DNA from: Acanthochlamys bracteata
Taxonomy: Eukaryota; Streptophyta; Magnoliopsida; Pandanales; Velloziaceae
Assembly: GCA_019914995.1 (NCBI GenBank)
Contig: CM034144.1
Coordinates: 72,001 to 136,000, forward strand
Reading direction: 5' to 3'
DNA length: 64,000 nt
This document shows, piece by piece, positions 1 through 10,938 of this stretch. Made by a program: the position numbers and the translations under genes. Every line of letters starts with the position of its first letter. Position 1 is the stretch's first letter. The notes beneath the pieces were generated by a model. The model worked only from the letters and a program-made list of their open reading frames with translations. It searched no databases and had not been told where the DNA came from.

Positions 1-1589
1 CCCATCTGCATAGCATGGACAGAGAAACTACATACAAAGAGCTCCTGGTGTCAGACAATACGTACTGCACGGAAGGGCTACAGATGCAATTCTTGATATC
101 AATTCATGATTTGCGCATGTCAATAACTGACAAAATAATATTACTTGTAATGTATGTGACTGACGAGAGGAAGACGGCTGTCTTGTACTCTATTAACAAC
201 GGTCTTAAAAAAAGGTGTAAGAACCTCTCCAACTGGAGGAATTCGCGAGTGTTCAAATATGTGGTCAATTTTCGTGAACCAGCGTTCCAATTCTTCAGGG
301 CCCAGCTTGAATCCTAAATGAATGCATAAAAAGTGAACCGTAAAATATCATTACTATCTAGTATCTAGTAAGTTGGCAAAAAATTATCCAAAAAATAAGA
401 AGAAGATTCAAAAGAGATCCTTACCTTGATTTCCTTTCCCTTCAAATCCTATGAATATAAAGTTCACTGGGACAGGTAGGTAGATCGAATCTACTTCAGA
501 GAGCTTCAAATAATTTGCAACATTACCTGTGACATATCACCACAAGTAAAAGGCTGGAAACATCAATTAAATTTCAGTACTGAAGTTGTACGATGAGATT
601 GTTTCCTATCAATGATTCTGCATAGCTGCAAGCAAATTCAAATAACTAAGAAAGCTAAATGCATAAGAGAACATTGGACCGCATAACTAATATAACCAAG
701 ATATAACACTATAAAGGAAAACAAGAACGATAGAACACCAGTTATGTTTGTTCACGAACAACAAATACTCGCATCCTGCAGGTTTCTTCACTTTAAAGTT
801 AGCTTTTCTCTACCAAAACATTAGAAAAGTAAACATATTAGGGTACTGCCACTACATAACAAAACGTGGTATTGTAAGCCGAAAAAGTCTCTATGTTTGT
901 CTAAAGTTCGTAGAAACCGTAAATGAACAGGATATGAGTCTCCTGCCACGCTAGCCAGCTCAAAGAATGTTTTGCCTGTTATGTGTCCAACAGTCCTAAA
1001 CCAACTTTAGTGATGATCTATTACTTGCTCTACTTCAGTCAACTTACATTACTAGGTTCCATACTCAGGCGTTTTAATTTTTTCTAGATCAGAAATGAAG
1101 GATGCGAAGGAAAAAAAAATTCGTAGTTAGGGAATAAGTGTAACGAACCTGCTCTGGTGTAGTTAAGGACAGACGTCTTGCTAGGACCCGATGGCACAGA
1201 GCTTTGAAGATCCTCAAAATCTGCACAGACACAGTAAGCGCAGATCACTACATACCCGTGCCATAAGGAGAAGGAGGGGAAAAAAAAAACGAAGACGGAG
1301 AAAAAAGTTTAGTACCGGAACGTATGACTGATTCAGACCAGAACTTGCTCTTATCTCTGAGATTGAAGAGCGAGAAGAGCGGAGCCGCATCCGAGGCGAC
1401 CATAAAAAACTGACAGAATCATCATAACAGCATTAGAAAGAAAAAGAACATAAAGCTGAATAACTTGAGCACTAACTAACTAGATCGATCGTAACTGAGA
1501 GAGAGAGAGAATGTAATTGTTTGTAGGCTTACTGAAAATAAGAGTAGTAGGAAGAGAGTAGGGATCGGCGTGCTGGTGGAACCGCCCAT
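1..1589 (-). CDS. SPOT1: SPOT1-type (At5g58100-like) membrane protein, N-terminal part
   Basis: Exons on the minus strand are 1533-1589, 1316-1409, 1149-1220, 425-526, 145-313 and 1-27, where the window cuts the gene; all junctions are GT-AG and phases agree. The start at 1589 gives a clear signal peptide (MGGSTSTPIPTLFLLLLFSF) that is only completed by splicing exon 1 to exon 2. The following protein, with landmarks DKSKFWSESVIR, VPVNFIFIGFEGKGNQ and LGPEELERWF, matches my memory of the Arabidopsis At5g58100 family, large single-copy secretory-pathway proteins; the Arabidopsis gene was recovered as SPOT1 in a pollen exine screen. The biochemical role is unknown. The gene is divergent from the neighbouring beta-1,3-glucanase, with about 1.4 kb between the start codons. 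I am sure of the exons and fairly sure of the family; the symbol rests on recall. Confidence 0.82.
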
Positions 1590-3013
1590 CGCCGCTGGTA
1601 AGATCGAAGGTTTTCCGGCAGAGCTACGGACTTGACTATTATTAGACTAGAACTGGGAACAAAAAAATGGTGAGAGAAAGAGAGAGAACTTGGGTTGGGT
1701 CCAGAAAGGAGTCCCATTAGCAGGAGAATGGCCTGGCCTGGTTAAGTGAAGCGGCCCAAGCAAGAAAATGGATTGGGCCACCGATTGCAACTACGGGCAT
1801 ACGTGGCATGACTGTCAGCGTGGCCAACAAAACAAACACATAGATGTGTTTATTTTGGATAAATTTGAATTTTGAGAACGTAAATTTAAAAAATTAGATT
1901 AATTAAAAATATTTAATAAATAATAAAATTTTATATTATATTAAGTTTTAAAGTTAATTTTATATTAATTTATATTAAAAGTAAATTTTTTAAAAAATAT
2001 TTGTGATTTAAAGAAACAAAACAACAAGTTTTCAAGCTTTTGATCTTATCTCTATATATATTTTGTGCGCTGTGTGTGTTACTTCCTTCCTTCACCGCGT
2101 CACTTCATCATCGCCATTAGTAAAAGCAAAGCGAAAAAGATCCTTTCTTCCATGCTTTCGCCATTGCCTTCGCTATCTGAACAAAAAATTATATTCATTC
2201 ATATATATCCTCTTTAGTTTAGTCTTTTTATATATATTGCGTGCCTTGTCATTGTGTTTTTCTTCTTCTTATCTTCTTTAATAATAATTTTAATTTGTAG
2301 TTATTATAGTTAATCAAGCAGCAACAGCAGTATCATCCAACTCTCAAGTCATAACTACTTGCTAGATAGGCTGGAATCTTCTAATCTCTCTCGCTCAATC
2401 AACTCCTTTTTAGAGCGAGGGAAGAACCCCACTGGTGCGCACGCACTCCCTCGTTCGTTCAGGAATAACAGAGACAGAAAAAGATAATCCTTCAATTTTT
2501 TTTAATGGCGAGGTAATCCTTCTACTTCTGTTCTCTCTCTCTCTCTCTCTCTCTCTACCGAACACCAACTCAACCATGTAAGCTGCGCCATCTCTTCACT
2601 TGTTCTTTACTTGATCCCCTCTGTCTCTATAAATGTTCTGATCTGATTTTATTTCTTTTTTCCTTGCAGCACACACCTGAATGAGATTATGAGAGATTGG
2701 TCGGAGAATCAGTCAACTATTTATTATTGATTGAGTCTGGAGAAGAAGGGAAAAATAAACAACTGCTCCTTTTCTTACTTGGAAGCACATCAAGCTCTCT
2801 TTTTTTTTCCTCCAAAGAATACATCCTTTTTCTCTCTTTCCACAATTTCATTAATCCTTCCTCCTAGCTGTTTAACATCTTGGTTTAAAGATTTTTTCTT
2901 TGCCGTTGAATTTAAAGCTTTTGTGCTTTTTTTTAGGGGTGTTTTGGAAACCCCAAGAGTAGAGCTTTACTAGTGGGGAAAAAAATTAGAATTTGGTCGT
3001 GGGCAGTGTCAAA
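1590..3013. promoter_or_regulatory. Divergent promoter region and GH17 5' leader
   Basis: This stretch separates two divergent genes. The part at about 1850-2010 is extremely AT-rich. A TATA-like run (ctatatatatatttt) lies near 2052-2064 and would suit transcription towards the glucanase gene. A (TC)n microsatellite at 2532-2556 lies in the presumed 5' leader. A possible leader intron runs from a gtaatc donor near 2513 to an acceptor ending in ttgcag near 2670. No protein-coding gene is seen. The promoter assignment is inference from position. Confidence 0.45.
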
Positions 3014-5806
3014 ATGGGATGGTCTCATTTGTCGGAGCTGTTATTAGGAATGGCTTGCTTCTTGTGCTTTGGGATCACAGTTAACGGAATTGGCGCTAAT
3101 TGGGGTACACAGACCAGTCACCCACTGTCACCTTCCATAGTTGTGCAGTTGTTGAGAGACAATGGGATTCAGAAGGTGAAACTGTTTGATGCTGAGGAGG
3201 GTACAATGGAAGCCCTAAAGAAGAGTGGGATTGAGGGCATGGTCGGCATCCCCAATGAAATGCTCTCCATCCTAGCTGGGAGCGTGAAGGCGGCCGAGAA
3301 TTGGGTCTCCAAGAATGTCTCCGCATACGCTAGCGATGGAGTTAATGTCAGGTGATATCTTCTTTCTTATCCTTCACCAAGTGATATTGTGAAAGCATCG
3401 AAAAATTTTCGAAGTTATGTGCTATCAGTCAATCACTGCTAAATGTTAGTTAGATGTGATATGCCTTCGGCTATTCTGCTGGGTATTTAAAATGAAACTT
3501 TTGAGAGTATTTGGTAGGACTTTAAAAGATTCGTATTGATTGCAGTGCTACTAATTGTATATGTGATATGGAAATTCATTGTTCTTGTAACTATAGTAGG
3601 TTACCTAAGCATTACTTGGTCCGAGCGACATCAAGTATGACACATACACCTGCTTATGTGATTAAGAGGTTCTCATTATTAATTATATCACCTAAAGTAG
3701 GCAGTTTGCTTAACATTCAATTTCATGTCCTGAACATTGATATGTGCTAGATTACCTTCAGTGTCTCGCAGAGATATTGTGTTCTCCTGACTCTCCTCAG
3801 CAAATATTCAGCCTTTATATAATTTGATCATTTGAATATTCCATCTTTGAACAATTAACAGCACCAGAATATGCATATTGATGTTAAAGCACACCACTTG
3901 ACATAAGAGGTCAGACGATTTAATTTGCAAAAGTATCCTTTATGTTTAATGTTGCTTATCTACTACATAGATGTGATTGTTACGCCGTTCTGGCTCCAAT
4001 TTTAGAAAGAGATAGTATGCCGAGGCTTTACGTTGCAGACCTCTTTCCCTTTTCTTTTCTTTTTTAATGGGATGTAGTTCGAGCTTCAAAATCTATGCTG
4101 ATGTTCTCAAGGACTTGTTTGATGTTTTCATGTCATTGCGTAGGAGTAGATTTTGCAAGACATGCTTGCTTGCTATCATCTAGTATCGCAATAGAAATTT
4201 GACTTGTAAAGGGTTAATAGTGGTAGATTTTAATGTGCACGGTGTTGACTCAAATTGAGCGAGTTGACTTGGCCTTTCAGTGGCCTTAAGGAATTCAAAT
4301 GGTTAGAACTTGCACATCAGAATCAACAGATATATACAATTTTCCAATGATTTTGGTCGTGCTGGCACATATTCTCAAGATAGTGGTTGTAGCAGTTGAT
4401 GGGAGTATTTTGATAGTATAGATTTATGCAATATTGCAACATCTGAACAATATATGGGGTTTTATGATCCTCATCAGCATGACATCTCAAAAGTTTTTGT
4501 GCTGTTGAACCTGAAGGAAGTTTTCAGCAACAGGAACGTAAGCTTTGTCTTGTTAGTTTTTAGTTCCATCAGTTGCAAACATAGTCTTTTCGATTTCTTA
4601 CGACATTGGAATTTTCTAATTGTATTGTTCAGTAGCCCATTCTCTCTTATTTCAATCTCTGAAAGACTACGATGATCATTTTACAACAGGTATGTGGCTG
4701 TTGGGAATGAACCTTTCTTGAAGACATATAATGGAAGCTTTCTGGCTACCACTCTCCCGGCCCTTCAAAACATCCAAGGTGCCCTCATAAAAGCTGGTCT
4801 GAGCAATCAGGTGAAGGTCACAGTCCCGCTGAATGCTGATGTATACTCATCATCAACCGGAAAACCTTCTGATGGGGACTTCCGTGCAGACATACGGGAT
4901 CTAATGCTTACGATAGTTAAGTTCCTAAGTGACAATGGTGGAGCCTTCACAGTCAACATCTATCCCTTCATTAGCCTCTACACAGACCCGGGTTTCCCTG
5001 CTGACTATGCTTTTTTTGACGGAACCAACAGTCCAGTTGCTGATGGTTCAGCAACCTACAACAACATGTTTGATGCAAACCATGACACACTCGTCTGGGC
5101 CCTGAACAAAAATGGGTTTAGCAATCTCCCTATCATTCTTGGTGAGATTGGCTGGCCAACAGATGGTAATGTGAATGCAAACATTCAAATGGCTCAAAAG
5201 TTTAACCAAGGTTTCATGAGGCACATTTCGACCGGACAGGGTACGCCGATGAGGCCTGGTCCAATAGATGCGTATCTCTTCAGCTTGATTGATGAGGACC
5301 AGAAGAGCATTCAGCCAGGGTACTTTGAGAGGCACTGGGGTATTTTCACTTACGATGGGCAACCGAAATACCAACTGAATCTCGGGACAACAAATTCTGG
5401 AACACTTGCTCCAGCAAAGGGTGTGAAGTATCTGGCTAAAAAGTGGTGCATTTTGAAGCCATCCGTTAGTCTTGTTGATTCGAGAGTGGCGCCGAGCGTG
5501 AGCTATGCATGTTCAAATGCAGACTGCACAAGCCTTGGGTATGGGACGTCTTGTGGAAATCTTGATGCTGCAGGAAACGTCTCGTATGCTTTCAATAGTT
5601 ACTATCAAATGAATGACCAAGCTGATGTGGCCTGTGACTTTCAAGGTCTAGCGACTATCACAAACAGAGACCCTTCGACCGGGACCTGCAGATTTGTGAT
5701 CATGATTGAGGTTGATTCAGGCGTCGCGTCACATCTGCCGAGTATCAGGCAGTTTTTTATAGGGATAGCCTGCTATTTATTTCTTCCCTTGTTAATTTTC
5801 GTGTGA
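3014..5806 (+). CDS. Glucan endo-1,3-beta-glucosidase, GH17 with X8 domain and GPI signal
   Basis: Two exons, 3014-3351 and 4690-5806, joined in phase inside the codon before YVAVGNEP; 484 residues. The enzyme hydrolyses beta-1,3-glucans such as callose at the cell surface or plasmodesmata. Residues 1-26 form a signal peptide. The GH17 barrel starts at GANWGTQ; the acid/base Glu lies in VGNEPF and the nucleophile Glu in [10 protein letters not shown] Cys-rich X8/CBM43 domain starts at KKWCILKP and has the usual six cysteines. The C-terminus is a hydrophobic tail ([17 protein letters not shown]) typical of GPI anchoring. An upstream in-frame TTG is not a credible start; the ATG at 3014 places the signal peptide correctly. 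The 1.34-kb intron is at the position usual in this subfamily (glucanase 5/6 type, At5g58090/At4g31140). The gene looks intact. Confidence 0.95.
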
Positions 5807-6861
5807 CATTGTGTAATATTATCGATTTCGTTTTACACTATGAAGATTTTTGCTTTACTGCGTTTGGCTATTTCGATTACAGGCACTTCGTATGCCAAAG
5901 TTCTTGGTAGAATCAGTTGCTTGAATCGAGAAAAGGTCAGTTCACAGGTTCTTCACTCGAAGAGTTTTGTGATACGAAATGGAGCGAGTGAATGGGTTGG
6001 ATACCGCGAATATCCATCATTAAATAACAACGTAGGAACAAACAGGCGAAGGTAATAAGCTCAGCTGTACTTAACCTGGGTTCTGTTATAAGATACAGAA
6101 GAAAATCGTAGGAACGAACTGGCTGATGATTTAACAAATCGATGCCATCAGCTGTCACCTGATGTCAACATGCTGTTGCTCTTGCAGCTTCTCACGGATC
6201 AATACAGTATTTTCTTCCGTATTGCTCCCTCGTACTGATAGCAGGTTCGATAACTTCGTCTTCCTCTTAATTCATCAGAATCAATCATGTGGGAGGAATC
6301 TGCAAAGTGAAGAGGTTGCCGACAGGGGTCTCAATTAAGCTCTCTAATCATCATCGGAGAATTCTGAACCACTTGCATCTAGCATCTTGAAAAGAAAATC
6401 ATACAATGCAAGCCCAACTAATTAACTACTCACATCTCCACTTTTGCCATAAATTGAAGACATTCCACTAGAGGTACGTACGTACAGATTCTGCATGCCC
6501 AACCACTGCTCTTTGCATAAGGTGTTAACCTCTTCCCAATGAGTCAAGACTGCAAGATGTAAGTTTCAGATCTTTCTGTTAACCCATATCTTCCTCATCA
6601 AAACACAACCAAATTCAAACGTAATATATATAGCTATGAAGAATTTGGTACCGCAGACTTTCATGCATTATAGCTCAAGCATTCTCAATTACTACAGCTA
6701 CCAGTGCATGTTAAAAAATGATAACCTATTCATTTGCATTCTTTCATGGGCCTTGGTAGATGGGCTTACTAATTAACGGTTAGCAGTAATATGGGCTCTA
6801 TTACATGGGGATTTATGGGTAAAAATGTTATACAAAAGGAGAGAGGGGACCGGAGCGGACG
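5807..6861. other. Glucanase 3' flank and intergenic DNA
   Basis: This is the 3' untranslated region of the glucanase followed by AT-rich spacer. An open stretch at 5840-6055 lacks homology or codon character that I recognise. A short stretch at 6791-6861, just before the 4CL-like fragment, stays open in another frame but I cannot align it with any ligase segment. No gene is called. Confidence 0.5.
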
Positions 6862-8779
6862 GTGGACGGGGAGGGAGGGCTGCACTCCGGCTATGTCGGT
6901 TACATCGACGATGGAGGCGACATCTTCGTCGTCGCCAAGATCAAAGAACTCATCAAATTCAAGTGCTTCCAGGTAGTAAACATTTAGTTCTTGCTTGCAC
7001 TTCATTCAATTACTCGTGTTCCTCGCTTTGGTAGGCAATTGCATCCATCCATGATTAAGAGTTACTGATTGGTAGTGAAATTTTGGTTGCAAAAGCTATA
7101 TATATTTATTAAATACAATGAATTGATGTATAGTTAGATAGATAGATTTACTGATCATAGGTCCCTCACTGATATATATTATCAGGATCCTGCCCTGCAT
7201 TGGAAAATTTTGATTCTCCATATCTCACTCAATGTATTTATTTGTGCACAAGAGCAGATTCGTTATTTTAAATTACCTAATTCCTTGTTGTTTATTTTAA
7301 ATTTCTTCTCAATTTTTTGTCGAACCCTTGTAAGATAACTCTTTTCGTACATCGAAGAGCGCTTCTGTGACGCCCGATTGATCTTTGCCCACATATACAA
7401 TTTTTGGCGCCCTCCGAGAATATATTTGTTTCGTTAGAAAATATACATATACGAGGGCGGAGCTTGTTAGGTGCAGACTACGAAGCACTGTTTGATAGGT
7501 ACACCACAATTGCTCATTATAGACTTTGCTTATAATAATTGACCGAGGAAGAAGAACACTAAACAGTTCCTGTTGTGTTGTGTTGACGCATTAGCAACTC
7601 AATATATCAAGAGTAGAGTCAGACTATCCGTCCATGTCATTCTGCCATCATATTATAATGATAGTGCTATTGCCATGCCCCACCAATAGATTCTCAAGAT
7701 TTAATTTTTTTTTTTCTTTTGCTGAGAAAAGTCTCAGATGTGCAGCTTACATGATTGGCTAGCAATGCCAGCCAGATGCAATTTTTATGTGGTTAGCAGT
7801 AAGGATTCCCTCAGACAGATGAATAAATGATGTCTTTTACAGTGCTCAGAGTAACCAAATTATCGTACACTGTTAGCTTGCTAGCTAGATCTGTTGCATT
7901 CATCTATTATGTATAAACCACATGGTCTGTGGGCTCGCTCATCAAGTAACTAATTATGTTCACCTCAGGATCAGGATCAGTAGCTAGCTAACTTGCGTAA
8001 TCCAATAACTCACCATGCATATTGCTCCTTGTAGAACATCCGCCTTACTTTTGCAGAGGTTAGTGAGTCAATGATATGGGACCCTGGGGCTCTATCATCT
8101 TCTTTATGTCATCTTTTTTTTCTACAAAAGTTACTGACTGCGTCAATTGTTGCCAGTATTCCCACATTTTCCATATTATATTTCATTTCGTAGTTTGCGT
8201 AGTGATTTTTATGATTCATTAAATTAATCTACCTGTTTCTGTTCCTTTGATGATTCCAGGTAGCTCCTGCAGAGTTGGAAGCAATTCTTCTATCCCATCC
8301 TTCTGCAATTGAAAGCCATACTGCAATCTTTTGACTGAAATATTATACATATATGGTGACACCCACTGTGAATATAGATGTGTTAGACAGAATCCTCTGG
8401 ATTTGAAGCTTTTTCGTATAATCATATCATTATGCGGTAATAATTTGTAGCTGCCCAACATCATTACTTATGTGTCACACAACGCAATAGCATTATTAAT
8501 GAGTACGACTTGCAATCTGCTCCACAGGAGTCCGGAAGAAGAAGCAGGAGAGATCCCATCAGCATGTGTTGTGAATAATCCAACAGCAGAGGAGACTGAG
8601 ATATGATCAAGTTTGTTTTATCGAGCGTGGCATCCTTCAAGAGAGTGAGAGTGCTGCGGTTTGTAGAGAGCATACTGAAATTTCCCTCAGGCAAGATCAT
8701 GAGAAGGCTCCTAAAAGACAATCTCGTCAAGCAACAGCAGCAGCAACTCAACCGTCCTGCACTCAATGCTGCGAATTAA
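6862..8779 (+). pseudogene. 4-coumarate:CoA-ligase-like gene, C-terminal remnant
   Basis: Three pieces of the C-terminal domain of an AMP-forming acyl-CoA ligase survive in order. Piece one (6862-6975) reads VDGEGGLHSGYVGYIDDGG and then IFVVAKIKELIKFKCFQ. After an intron of about 1.28 kb with GT-AG ends, at the position used in real 4CL genes, piece two (about 8259-8312) reads VAPAELEAILLSHPSAIESH. Piece three (about 8533-8779) reads EEAGEIPSACVV, then VASFKRVRVLRFVESI, then FPSGKIMRRLLKD, containing the catalytic Lys region. A stop follows piece two where DAAVIPYPD-like sequence is expected. A frameshift lies in piece three after the AEET stretch (one base short against the expected reading). 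Family residues are also altered (HTGD became HSGY, KGFQ became KCFQ). The whole N-terminal adenylation domain is absent upstream, so this is a truncated duplicate and not a working enzyme. Confidence 0.85.
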
Positions 8780-10091
8780 AACACCGACTTGTCCAATGCC
8801 GTGCTCCCTTTTCTAGACCATCTTTCAATTTTAATTACTTACTAGCTTCTAACTAGTCCACCCTTTCCATCATATATGGAGGGCTCCATTTAGGTTTCAT
8901 GTTTACCTAGCTATATGTATTATTGTTGTCCATATGGCTCTGATCAACTTCTCTCTTTGGTAGATTTGTTATCACCCTTGTTATGGTTATGTGATACGCA
9001 AACGAGAATGGTGTGGTATACTTCAGGTATTTTGAGATTGGTCTTGTTTGATTTCTGATGATTCATATTTTGGCAATGGTGATGCAGATTGAACAAGACA
9101 TTATGTAGACTTGTTTTCTTTTTGTTGTTGTTGTATATCTTCTGGGTGGTCAACTAGTAGTGATTTTTGTTTTATTTAAATGATAAAAGGATTTGATAAA
9201 CAAGAAAGAGTTGTTGTAGGATACCGCTATGAACCTGTTGCCAAGCAAATAAGAAAAGAAACTCCAGTGGTAATTGAAATATTCTCTGAAATAAAGTTGT
9301 TGAAGCTACGTATTAGATAGGTGGGCAGGAAGACGAAGTAATTGAGTTCTTATATCTTACGTTATTGAATTGGGCATTTCTTTTTTCCTTCTCTTATTTA
9401 ATAAAATCAAAATTCTCCTCAAAGAAAGAAAAAAAAGAAAGATCTCTTTGATGTCATCAATGTTAAGCTCTTAATTCAGTCTCCTACAGTTGCTAATGAA
9501 TTTGCATGTACATCATAGCAATGTCGACACAACGCATGATAATGATGATAGTATATTAGATGAGAGTCATCATCCCTCTCTCCCTACTGATCTAAGAATT
9601 TTATTTTAATTTACGTTTTCGAAGTGTGCGTGATGGTGAATTGGTGACGATGAAGATGGTCGAAAATTAAAAAAAAAGGAAACTTTGTAATGTAATGTTC
9701 GGGCATAAAAACTCAAGCATGTGGTGCAACAGTGATGGCAACTTGTTCAACAGTACCATTATCTCTCTCTGCTGCCAATGTTTCCTTTTTCTCTCTCATT
9801 TCAGCGTTCAAGAACTACCCATATATAAAATTAGAAACTAGAAAATTAAACAAATTAAATTATTTGGGTGAAAACAAGTTGTAGGTGATGGTGGTAAGTG
9901 AGTAGGGCTAATAAGGAGGGTGATTGTCTGGTGTCTGCAGTCTGTGGTTGAGAAAATTTTCATTCAAGAAGAGAAACTTTTTCAACTGTTATTGTTGTAG
10001 CCGTCGGTGGGGAATCATCAATCAACACAACAGAAGAAGAAAGGGAAAAAAAAAAAAGAAATTTTAGGAAAGGAGAAGAAGATCACTGTGC

Positions 10092-10128
<37 letters not shown>

Positions 10129-10938
10129 GTTTAGTATATTGCTTGCTTTTGCTGCTGGCTCTTTTTTAATTTTCTTCAGTTGCCTTTCGCTTTCCCTGCT
10201 GAGATAGGAACAAAATAATTTTTATTTATCAGATTGTGAGATAGGGAAAGGAGAAAAGACGAAAGCTCTTAACTTTTGAATTGATTGATTGTTTGATTCT
10301 TGATGAGTGAGTGAATCGACGACCGTCTAATAATTCAATTCCTCAGTCCTCATTACTACTCTGCTCTCTGATCACCACCACCAACTGTAGCAGGTTTCAA
10401 GCTATAAAAATTCCAACTTTCTCTTGATCTAGTTTTCAGCAAAAGAAAAGATAGCTGGGAGTTGATAACATATCATCACTACAACAAAGAGGGTAACCGT
10501 CTGATTCTACATATCTACTATTTCAGCTATTGTTCTTGTACTGGTAAAATTATCTTTAAAAAAAATAAAAAAGATGTCAGTTTTTATGTTTATGTTTGGT
10601 TTTCACTGTCAGTTATGTCATCACGTCATTCATTCAATCTGTAGGAGAGGAGGAAGGAGTTGGCTGTGCGGTATCTGTTTGGGGTTAGACAACTAACTAG
10701 TGGTTGGTGTTCTTGTTATTAGGTTGGTAGAAAGTCAGACAAACTGCTCCAGTTTTCCGGATTTGAGGACTTCCTTTTCTTTCTCTAAATAAATCAAAAG
10801 ACGGCAGCTTTGTCAAAAAGCCCTTGAGATCCATCTTCTGTAGTGAACAAAAACCAAAAAAAAAGCTTCAACCTTTTCCCATGGAGAGCAGCTGCATCAG
10901 GAGTAGATAGATAATCCACAAGTTGTTCTTTTCTCAGG
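8780..10938. promoter_or_regulatory. SPL upstream region and leader
   Basis: No coding gene is seen. Short open stretches here are low-complexity (for example Lys/Glu/Arg-rich codons over a purine tract at 10007-10207). A (GA)n tract lies at 10094-10125. GA-rich tracts are common in plant promoters and 5' leaders and can bind BPC/GAGA factors. Several upstream ATGs lie between 10460 and 10930, so the transcript leader, if it reaches this far, would carry upstream open reading frames. Where transcription starts cannot be told from the sequence. Confidence 0.35.
10094..10125 (+). repeat. (GA)n microsatellite upstream of SPL
   Basis: Uninterrupted run of about 16 GA units in the presumed promoter or leader of the SPL gene, about 0.8 kb before the start codon. 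Confidence 0.95.

Noticed and set aside
1529-1717. Minus-strand 62-codon frame beginning upstream of the SPOT1-like gene
   Set aside because: A different frame of the leader and exon 1; the ATG at 1589 in another frame gives the signal peptide and splices correctly.
5840-6055. Open frame after the glucanase stop
   Set aside because: In the 3' UTR, no homology and no codon signature.
7375-7440. Stretch around tttttggcgccctccga resembling the start of a Ty3/gypsy-type retroelement interior
   Set aside because: No flanking long terminal repeats, polypurine tract or coding domain were found; the similarity is about ten bases.
7309-7509. Minus-strand 66-codon frame in the 4CL-like intron
   Set aside because: No family similarity and no splice context; likely chance.
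10007-10207. Lys/Glu/Arg-rich small frame before SPL
   Set aside because: Low-complexity translation of the purine and GA tracts; no conserved content.
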